NCBI GenBank assembly: GCA_019426215.1
Contig: CM033392.1
Location: forward strand, 36,125,980-36,189,979
Direction: 5' to 3'
Length of the DNA: 64,000 nucleotides
Source of the DNA: Buddleja alternifolia
Lineage: Eukaryota > Streptophyta > Magnoliopsida > Lamiales > Scrophulariaceae
Shown here: in pieces, positions 55,855-64,000 of the stretch
How the letters are laid out: each line of letters starts with the position of its first letter
Numbering within the stretch: position 1 is the stretch's first letter
The notes under the pieces: generated by a model
What the model saw: the letters and a program-made list of their open reading frames with translations, nothing else
What the model was told of the DNA's origin: nothing
Databases searched by the model: none
Translations under genes and position numbers: made by a program

Positions 55855-57447
55855 GCTTATCTTGTTTTATTTCCATGCATGTTTCTTTTTGTTTTTGGAT
55901 ATCTTTTGTTGGGATGTTGGATATTTTATGTTTTATGTTTGGATGCTTGATGTTTTCTTTCCATGCATGTTTCTCATTTTTTTTTTGTTTATCTCGTTTT
56001 GTTTTATTCTATTCTATCCAATGTTTGATGCTCTGTATGGCTAGCATTTGTTTACCTATATAGTGATCGACACAGTGATTGCCATCCGTGGACTTGATCG
56101 CCTTAAGTGGACTCGGGTTTGCTTTTCAGCTTCCCTATGGTGACGTGTACTTTGCCCTTTTCTTTTTCAAACATTGGGGACAATGTTCATGATTAGTGTG
56201 GGGGGTATACTAGATCCATTATAGTCATGTTGATTCATGTTTTACATATTTCGGTCCAAGTTTGGGGGGTGCTGTACCTCTACATGTGAAATGTGTGCAA
56301 TTTTAATTTATTTTTTTGGATAGAATTTCAACCCTTCACTTGAGGCATTGAGTATGGTTAATTTGAATACATGGTATGTTTTCTCTATCAATTTGGTTTT
56401 TAATGGCTATACACATCGTTCCTTGCTTATGGGATCCTAACTAGACTAGATTAACCTTAAGATGATTCACATATGCACCTAAATCGAAGGTAGAGGAGTT
56501 GAGTGGGCAATCATTTTGAAACACTTAAAGGCTTGATCCCGGAAATATCAACTTAGAATTTTCACATGTGTTATGAGTTGAGAACGTTAACTTCGTGTGC
56601 TTAATAATAATAAAAGAGGTTGAACATTGGTATGACTGAAAAAGTCAGGCTTAATAGATACTGGGGGCGAAGAGCACCATGCCTAGAATACTGTACTATT
56701 TTGCTAATTTGAGCTAAGCTCAAGCCAATGCAAGTGTTAAGTGAATAAGGACCTAGTTTGATTTTGTGGCCTTTGACACTCGAGTGATTAAGCCCTTACG
56801 AATGTCTCCACATTTGATACCCTAAAGCCATCTGGTTTAGGAGTTATTGGCCTAAAACTCGTTACACGGGTGTCATAGAAAGCCTAAGAGGATCAAACAT
56901 TGCACATGGTCTAACCTCTAATGTTTCGAGTTGAAAGTGCATAAGATAAATCCGAAAGTGGAATGAAGTGATGAATTTTAAAGTGGCTATGAAGTTGTAT
57001 TCAATTCTCGTACCATGTGAATAATCAAAAGTTGATAAATATGGGGTTAATGTTTGAAAAGTGGTAAGAATGCCACTTGACTATAATACTTGAGATTTAT
57101 TACACTACACCCTTAGGATGATCTTTTCAATGTTAAGGCGTAACATGAGCAAATGTGTGATGTGTATATATTTGTAATATGAGCTTAAAAAGATGAATTC
57201 ATACCATTGTGTGCTATTAATCATTGTAATTTACGTTGAGTGATCGGGGTTGAAAATCTTTCGATTTTGTGGGTATATCGTCTCCAAACCCTCACGAGAC
57301 TATAACTCGTCCTTTGAGGTAACTAAAAGGTTCAAAGGCTTGTTGCATTCGCTAAATGCAACCGTTTACTCCACGAAAGTGAGTTAGGTAGTTTTCTTTT
57401 TGTTTCTCTCTTTAATTGATGATGTTTCCTTATCTTAAAACTCTTAT
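55855..57447 (+). other. Athila 3' non-coding region
   Basis: 1.6 kb without a gene. At 56169-56208: AACATTGGGGACAATG, then GTGTGGGGGGTATA, the internal polypurine-like module shared with element N. Another CAAGTTTGGGGGGTG run lies near 56253. Otherwise AT-rich. Confidence 0.65.
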
Positions 57448-57483
57448 TGCTCGAGGACGATCAATTGATAAGTGTGGGGGTGT
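57448..57483 (+). promoter_or_regulatory. Athila polypurine tract
   Basis: TCGAGGACGATCAATTGATA, then AGTGTGGGGGTGT directly before the 3' LTR; plus-strand primer, shared with element N at 22936-22970. Confidence 0.85.
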
Positions 57484-59143
57484 TGATAAGAGGCATTTGT
57501 ACGTGTTTTTAAGCCCCTTTGCGTTTATGTCTTAGGTTCATTTATCGCTTGATTCTTGCCACATGTGCGTTTAATTCATGCATTAAGTGATTTCAGGTCT
57601 TAAATGGATACAATCAAAGAACGGGATGAAAAATGACATATAAAACAAGTTTAGGCCAAATTGCTATGCACCTCTAAGCCTAGGCGCCATCTTGCCCACG
57701 CCCGGGCGCCGTATTAGCACCACTTTCCACGTTCGAGCGCTTTTTCCGTATGTTTAGAGACCGAATTGGATGAATTTTCCTTCTACAAAGTTGTAGAACT
57801 ATGTGTTAGCTTCAAACGAGGACTTGAATCATCCAAATCGGAGTTTTGTGGAGAGAGTTATGAAGGAAATATAATTACTGCGCCAGACAGAGGCAAATAC
57901 TCCCAACATTCTGATTTGGGCGCCCGAGCGCCATAATTCCCGCGCCTAGGCGTGGCCACATCCGAGATTTGATTCCTTTCAGCCAAAAGATCATCATTTG
58001 ATGGGGGAATGGAACATTTAAAGCCAAGAGGTCATCACATGTAGGGGAGGGATGTCATAAGTATGTTTCTTATTAGATCTACTTTAGGGAATTATATACT
58101 ACTCACTTTAAGAGTAGTGGAGGGGACACTAGGGGGGACATACACATGAGGAGCTGATTTGTGGTGGTCTTCTTAAGGATATTTGAGCACAATTGACCGA
58201 ACATTGGGGGAGGAGGAGAGAGAGGGAGGCATTTTGGCCATCACTTTTCACTCATCACCATTTCTTCATCACTTTTGGGGGGAACAAAGAGAGAGGAGCT
58301 AAGGATTGAAGATCAAGAGAGCAAAGATCCATCATCAATCAATTGAGGGAGTTTTAATTATTTGCATTTACATGTTTATTTCCATGAGTATGTATATGTT
58401 TGTATTAGATTTTCTTAAGGCTTTGATGAGAGGCTAATATTGTAGAACTAAGGCCATGTGAAGGCCAAATTTATGAATCAATATATGTGAAGTTGCTCTT
58501 TGTATTAATTCTCCTATTGCTTTGTGTGTTAATTCTATGCTTTTATTCCAATCATGTGTTTGATCACCATATGCTTGCTATCTTGCCTAATCTAGTTGTT
58601 CGAGAGAAAATAGATTAGGGTGCAAGGGAATTAACACATCATCCGAAACAAATGAGGGATTGCCCTAGAAATAGGTAAAGATTCTCGGGTGTTGTTAGCC
58701 GGATTCGTTCGGGGAAGCTCTAGAACGTTAATGCGTGATTTTTGATTAGATTCTCGGATAGACATATTTAGAGAACCGTCAATTAATCATAGGATTATTA
58801 TGTGCCGAGACATCGGGTAATAGTTAATTTAGGAGTTTCCACCAAAGCAATAGGAGTCTAATAATTCGAAGAGTAGCTCATATATATTGACGAGTAGATT
58901 CGGTTGTAGCATGTGCCTTAGTCATTTTATCATACGTGAGATTAAATCTATAGTACGTTTCTCTTTGGTTCGTTAATTGCTTAATCTTTTTCTTGCACTT
59001 TACTTTAATTGTCTTATCTTTTATCGAAAATCATGAACTAGAATTCAAGTCCTTGTGGTTCGACAACCCGGACTTTTTGTCCACTTATTACTACACACGT
59101 CTAGTGCACTTGCTATCATAGCACGTTAGCTTTTAGCGTGTCA
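57484..59143 (+). repeat. Athila 3' LTR
   Basis: 1,660 bp, nearly identical to 46231-47890. Followed by GTAGC (59144-59148). Confidence 0.96.
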
Positions 59144-59148
59144 GTAGC

Positions 59149-59760
59149 CTGATGTATGCAATGTTGTGTACTAGACCCGACATTGCCTGTGCTGTGAGCA
59201 TGGTGAGTCGATTTCAGGCAAACCCGGGAAAGGAACATTGGATAGCTGTGAAGAATATCCTAAAGTATCCGAAAAGAACTAAGGATATGATTCTCATCTA
59301 TGGAGGTGGAGATCTGAAGATGGAAGTTTAGTCTGATTCAGACTTTCAATCTGATGTTCATGACCGAAAATCCACTTCAGGGTTTGTTTTTACTCTCAAT
59401 GGTGGAGCGGTGTCTTGGAAGAGCTCCAAGCAAAGCACAACTGTTGATTCCACCACTGAAGCAGAGTATGTAGCAGCCTCAGAGGCAGCAAAAGAATTTG
59501 TTTGGATGAGGAAGTTTCTTGGAGAACTTGGAACGGTGTCTAGTGCTCAGCTCCCATTGCCACTTTATTGTGATAACAATGGAGCGATACTGCAAGCCAA
59601 GGAACCGAGGTCTCATAAAAAGTCCAAACATATTGAGAGAAGATTTCACATCATCAGGGAGATCGTTGGCAGAGGAGAGATAGCAGTGCAGAAAATAGCC
59701 TCAGCACCAAACCACTACCTCAGGCTGTTTTGGACCGTCACCTGGAAAGGATGGTATTAG
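59149..59760 (+). pseudogene. pol: Copia C2 RNase H
   Basis: Continues C2 pol after the Athila insertion: LMYAMLCTRPDIACAVSMVS, then WIAVKNILKYPKRTKD, SDSDFQSDVHDRKSTSG, SWKSSKQSTTVDSTTEAEYV and LYCDNNGAILQAKEPR. Stop TAG near 59329 and a small deletion with frameshift near 59706 (ENVADPLTK is missing). Catalytic Asp, Glu and Asp are present. Confidence 0.88.
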
Positions 59761-59786
59761 ATACCACAATGAGTGGCATTGAGTGC

Positions 59787-59797
59787 AAGTGGGAGAT
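59787..59797 (+). promoter_or_regulatory. Copia C2 polypurine tract
   Basis: AAGTGGGAGAT directly before the 3' LTR; the same tract borders the C1 LTR. Confidence 0.85.
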
Positions 59798-61572
59798 TGT
59801 CAGGATTATGCCCTCAGATCCCACAGAGGATAGAATGTATAGGGCATCTATCTTGTATTGAACTTAAACTCTTCTTAAATAAAAGGCATTATTAAGTTTT
59901 CACTTAATTCTTATCTGCATCTATAAGTTGTGTAAAATGTTTTGTCCATGATTTCAGTGCGATCCTTCTACTTCCTATGGGATAGGAAGATTGGCACTAG
60001 AGAGATCGATCTTGATTACTAAAATAAGTTCGCAAGTACTATGAAGTCTTTAATGGACAAATAAAGACTTCGAATACTTGTACAATCTTAGCTCCGACAT
60101 GGCAGTGTCTGTCTGGTATCATGGGATCATAGGAGATTAAGATTGTAGACACGTCAGTGGAACTGATATGTTCGAACACGACTCGCATCGGTTCTGTCAC
60201 ATGGGTTTTCACTCTGTGACTGTCAATGACGAAACTGATTATGTGTAATAGGTATATGTGAACCTTTGACCTGAAGTATCAGGCTTAAGATGCACTTGTG
60301 ACGTCAAGTCTTTCACTAGAGTAGTTAGACCCAATTCACCCTTTGGTGGGGTCAACCTCGAAATGCGGACTTGATGGGCAAGTGGTAATCTTAGCAGATA
60401 TCTAATATGAGATTTTTTCTCTCATAAGTGAATGAGTATGTACCCTATGTAATTATAGATAAATAGAGATCAAAGTCTTTGGCCAAAGCAAACGAAACGA
60501 TGGTGCTTGGCACTAAATCAATCTCAATGATCTCGTATTTATTATGATTTATACATATGGTCAAGTCAAGTGAGTTTGACATAACCACGACTCTCACTTG
60601 ACCAGGGATCGTGAACAAAGGGTTTTTACATATACGACATTTACGATTGGAAGGTTTCGGAATGATCCTATCATTCGTTTTTGTTTGGGTTACGAAGTGG
60701 GCCATGTGACTGGCTAGGTGTTACCCACTTCCTTTGGTTTCCTCTCATTGCCAAACGAAACGAACCTAAAGAGTCGCGCTAAGGGATTGACAAAGAAAAA
60801 TGAAGAAAAAGGAATTTCTATTATTTCTTCTAGGAGTTTTAATTTATTGGATAAATTAAATAATTTATTATTCATTAGATGAAATAATTAATCATAATGA
60901 TAAGATTAATTATTAATTAATTTCCTTGTGAAACATATTTAGGAATTAATTTATCTAATTAATTGGGTTATGTAATTAATTAATTTATTTATTGGATACA
61001 ATGAATTATTAATTGAAATAAGAAATTAATTAAACAAAACAAATCTCGAGGCTAAATAAGAAGTCCAATTGGACGCCTACTAGGCCTTAATGTGGCGTCT
61101 TTGAGAGGCCACATATTAGGGCTCTTTTGTTTTAACTTGTTCAATAAGTCATGAGGTATATAAGGACTCTTTGACTTAGAGCAAGTAAAAAGAAGAGAAG
61201 ACACAACTCTCAAAAGAAAGAAAAATATTCCTCGCCTCCTCTATACCTAGCCGTCGACCATAGAGAAAGAAAAAAGGGGATTTTTCGTTTGTTGATCCGT
61301 GCGTGACGATTTAGAGGCGACGTATTTTCGTTGTTCGGATCAAGTTCAAGTTTGAAGAATCAAACCAAAGGATTGAAGATTTGGAAGCTTCAATATTTCG
61401 AGTTTGTAGAAGAAAAAGTTTTTCTCCATCATCATATTCATATTAACGAGTAAGTTTTATTTGTTATATGCTTTTAGATTCAATTATGCGAATTAGAGTA
61501 CCAATTGGGTTTTCGTTTTAATATTTGAAATCCCTTCCGCTGCGTTTATGCTTTTTCGAACGAAACCCAACA
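59798..61572 (+). repeat. Copia C2 3' LTR
   Basis: 1,775 bp, TGTCAGGATTATGCCC to CCCAACA; TATATAAG near 61157. About 4-5% different from the 5' LTR. Confidence 0.92.
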
Positions 61573-62680
61573 CATGATTTTGTGGAAAGAAACCAATTTA
61601 GGAGCAACCTTCGTCAACAAGGTTTGCTAGAGGAATCAGAACCAGTGTCCGCACCTGAATATTTGGAGTCTTCAGAGGAGAGTACTGATGATGAGCAAGT
61701 GGATGACTCAACGCTTATTTGTCTCATGGCCAGAGATGATGAATCGTCTTCTGAGGTAAACACTGAATTATCTCATCCTCTAATTTATGATGAATTGCTT
61801 GACAAAGTAAATTAATACTATAAGATTGTCAAGATGCCGCCAATTTTTATCAAAATTACTTCAATATCATTTGATCGCTAAAAAATGATAATGGAATGGT
61901 CAAGGCAGAGTATGCATTTAGAAGAACAAATCACTTGAGAGTGAGATAACTAACTTGAAAAGTGATCTTGATATAATAGTCAAGAGAGAAGTTGAGCTGA
62001 TTGCTGGACTTGCCAAATCAGAGCAGCTCGTCTCATCATTGTCTAAAGCGTCATGAAAACCAGACAATGTGACTGAGGTAACAAGACTATTTGGTGAGAA
62101 GACCGGTTTAGGATGCAATAAATTTGGTAAACAACCAAACAAATCTAATGTTACAGCGAACAACAAAGGAAATGGTGTTTTCTTTGTTGAGAACGGTTCA
62201 AAAAGTCAAACACCTGCTGAACCAAGCGACAATGGTACGAGGCAAAATGAGAAAGTCAGCACCGACTTAGGTACGGACAAGGCAAAAGAAAATGATTCAC
62301 AAAGACGGGTTCATCCAAATGCTCAAAAGGCTAAGGATAAACCTAACCATAGTGAATCAAGTGATAAGCGTCCAACACCAAAAGTGCAACCCAAGCCAGC
62401 GCTAAGGAAATATCACCATCAATATCCTCAAAGACCCAAATCCTATTATCAATACTATGATGATTATGATTATGATTATGACTATGATTATGATTACTAT
62501 TATAATCGAGGATATTATTATACACCCAAAAAGCACACACAACACAATGTGAAACCCAAGAAGGCCAGTGTTCTCATAATGAAGACTAGGCTAATATGGG
62601 TTCCTAAAGTCCTAGTTCAAACTAACAATGCTACTAATGTTAAAGGACCCAAACAACAATGGGTACCTAGACAGAAATAG
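61573..62680 (+). pseudogene. gag: SIRE-3 gag, right part
   Basis: Resumes SIRE-3 gag after C2: FVERNQFRSNLRQQGLL, SAPEYLESSEEST, LICLMARDDESSSEV. Frame lost at 61815, an AGA-to-TGA stop near 62054, then 62069-62680 open: TRLFGEKTGLGCNKFGKQPN, a Lys/Asn-rich tail, and an Asp/Tyr run encoded by a GATTAT microsatellite (62455-62505), ending QQWVPRQK with TAG at 62678-62680. Confidence 0.82.
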
Positions 62681-63123
62681 AACTTCCCTTTTAATTACGG
62701 GTAGCTAAACAGAAATAGAACTTCCCTTTTAATTACAAGTACCTAAAGCTAGAATCGATACATCTGTTTGGTATTTCGATAGATAGAACTTCCCTTTTAA
62801 TTACAGGTACCTAAAGCTAGAATCGATACATCTGTTTGGTATTTCGATAGATAGAACTTCCCTTTTAATTACATGTACCTAAAGCTAGAATCGATACATC
62901 TGTTTGGTATTTCGATAGATAGAACTTCCCTTTTAATTATAAGTAGCTAAAGCTAGAATCAATACATTTGTTTGGTATTTCGATAGATAGAACTTCCCTT
63001 TTAATTAGAGGTACGTAAAGCTAGAATCGATACATCTGTTTGGTATTTCGATAGTTAGAACTTCCCTTTTAATTACAGGTACCTAAAGCTAGAATCGATA
63101 CATCTGTTTTGTATTTCGATAGT
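62678..63123 (+). repeat. 68-bp tandem array at the SIRE-3 gag-pol junction
   Basis: One 38-bp partial unit at 62678, then six 68-bp units starting at 62716, 62784, 62852, 62920, 62988 and 63056. Each holds TAGAACTTCCCTTTTAATTA, then a CAGGTACC-type site, then CTAGAATCGATACATCTG. SIRE-1 and SIRE-2 have this module once. Confidence 0.95.
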
Positions 63124-64000
63124 GGATCGTCAAGGCACATGACAGGCTCCAAGGATCTCTTGATCAACTATCGAGCTGCCAATGGTCCTCCAGTTGTATT
63201 TAGTGACAACTCCAAAGGTATAGGTACTGTGCATAGGAGGAACATCATGATAAGTGATGTTATTATGTTGAGGGTCTTAAGAATAGTTTATTAAGCATAA
63301 GTCAATTTTGTGATAAAGGCTTTGAAGTCAAATTCTCAAGCGACTGTTGCTATATAAAAGATGCTAAGACTAAATCTACTATATTAAAAGGTAAAAGAAC
63401 AAACAATGTGTATATAGGAGATTGGGGTTCAACAATTGATAACAACCCAACATGCTTTGTTGCTAAGAGTCAAAATGAATCTAAAACGGGTTGGTTATGG
63501 CATAGAAAAATAAATCACCTGAACTTTAAGACAATCTCTCCACTTATAAATCTAAATCTTGTAGAGGGATTACCCAAAGGGCCATTTCATAAGGATCATC
63601 TATATGATGCTTGTCAAATGGGAAAACAAGTTAAATCTTCTTTCAAGAGAAGCCCCGTCTATCTACCTCTAGGATACCTGAACTACTTCACATGGGTCTG
63701 TTTGGACATGTTCAAACGATCAGTGTTAGTGGTAGTATGTATACTTTTGTGATAGTAGATGATTTATCTCGATTTACTTGGGTGACATTTCTTTCATCCA
63801 AAGATGAGACATGTGACAAGTTAACAGCGCTTATTCGGCAACTTCAAACATTGAAAAATCTTAGAGTTGCAAGAATAAGAAGTGATCACGGTATTGAGTT
63901 TACTAACAAGGTGGTTGAGAAGTTTTGTGCAGAGAATGGAATACGTCATGAGTATTCACCTCCCAGAACTCCCCAACAGAATGGTGTTGCACGCTCAAGG
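63109..64000 (+). pseudogene. pol: SIRE-3 protease and integrase, cut by the window end
   Basis: Protease YFDSGSSRHMTG intact, then a 12-bp deletion (SKGIGT for SKGKTKGIGT) and a frameshift near 63265. The 63408-63752 piece carries LWHRKINHLNF and the Cys pair (DACQMGK, first Cys changed to Tyr). Integrase frame shifts near 63650, then IRSDHGIEFTNKVVEKFCAE and TPQQNGVA up to 64000. The rest of SIRE-3 lies outside the window. Confidence 0.85.

Larger units (their letters stand above)
46231..59143 (+). mobile_element. Athila-lineage Ty3/gypsy retrotransposon, very recent insertion
   Basis: 12.9 kb. LTRs 46231-47890 and 57484-59143 are each exactly 1,660 bp and differ at only three positions that I could find (near 46460, 46609 and 47432), about 0.2% and well under 0.1 million years. 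tRNA-Asp primer site, gag, pol in order protease-RT-RNase H-integrase (gypsy order), [11 protein letters not shown] box and an additional ORF after pol, all typical of Athila. GTAGC duplication. Gag is broken and the last ORF carries a TAG, so it probably needs help from another copy. Confidence 0.95.
37276..61572 (+). mobile_element. Copia C2: full-length Ty1/copia element with two nested insertions
   Basis: LTRs 37276-39056 and 59798-61572, tRNA-iMet primer site, gag-pol. It carries a solo LTR at 43762-45514 and Athila at 46231-59143; without them it is about 9.6 kb. Inserted in SIRE-3 gag. The flanking 5-mers TAGGA and CATGA agree at only three of five positions, consistent with an old insertion. 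The LTRs differ by roughly 70-80 substitutions (about 4-5%), near 1.7 million years. Gag, protease, integrase and RT are all damaged. Confidence 0.88.

Noticed and set aside
62678..63123. CRISPR-like direct repeats (also 53731-53930 and 21316-21500)
   Set aside because: Repeats are contiguous with no unique spacers, and the context is eukaryotic retroelements.

Overview
This window reads as plant nuclear DNA, most likely from a eudicot. It consists almost entirely of nested transposable elements. I found no host gene, tRNA, rRNA or CRISPR array. The plant assignment rests on Ty1/copia elements primed by initiator-Met tRNA, Athila-type Ty3/gypsy elements primed by tRNA-Asp, a LINE, and a CACTA element with TATTACAGCGG subterminal repeats. 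The species cannot be named from this.

Layout. (1) 1-1192 and 14740-15577: one minus-strand LINE, split by a 13.5-kb SIRE/Maximus-like copia element (SIRE-1, minus strand, 1198-14734; LTRs 13225-14734 and 1198-2716; target duplication TCCTC). SIRE-1 carries gag, pol and a long additional ORF (aORF) between pol and the 3' LTR. (2) 15578-16953 plus 24538-25100: the 3' LTR and RNase H end of a minus-strand copia (C1), split by element N (16954-24532, duplication TTCGA). N is a non-autonomous relative of Athila that kept a gag-like ORF and the non-coding control blocks but lost RT, RNase H and integrase. N is itself split by a CACTA element (20781-22213, duplication TGT). (3) 25131-35398: a 5'-truncated plus-strand SIRE copy (SIRE-2) with its 3' LTR. 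(4) 35399-37275 and 61573-64000: a third SIRE relic (SIRE-3), split by a copia element (C2, 37276-61572). C2 contains a solo LTR (43762-45514, duplication CTTTA) and a very young Athila element (46231-59143, duplication GTAGC). The Athila LTRs are equal in length and I saw only about three differences in 1,660 bp.

How the parts work. All the autonomous types copy themselves through an RNA that is packaged by Gag, reverse transcribed from a tRNA primer and inserted by the integrase. Almost every coding region here is broken by stops, frameshifts or deletions; the Athila pol (RT, RNase H, integrase) is the longest intact reading frame. Element N shares its primer site, polypurine block and post-pol block with Athila, so it could be mobilised by Athila proteins.

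Most notable signals. SIRE copies carry a CpG-containing motif (AAGCG, often AAGCGTC) scattered through LTRs and coding sequence at high density, and their aORF product carries strong nuclear-localisation-like signals and no visible membrane segment. Athila carries its own reiterated GC palindrome (GCGCCTAGGCGC type) in LTR, gag and spacer. SIRE pol frames open directly after a 3'-splice-site-like sequence, and in SIRE-3 that sequence has been amplified into a tandem array of six 68-bp units. Athila and N share a duplicated polypurine module. All coordinates and counts were read by eye; ages quoted are rough and assume 1.3e-8 substitutions per site per year.
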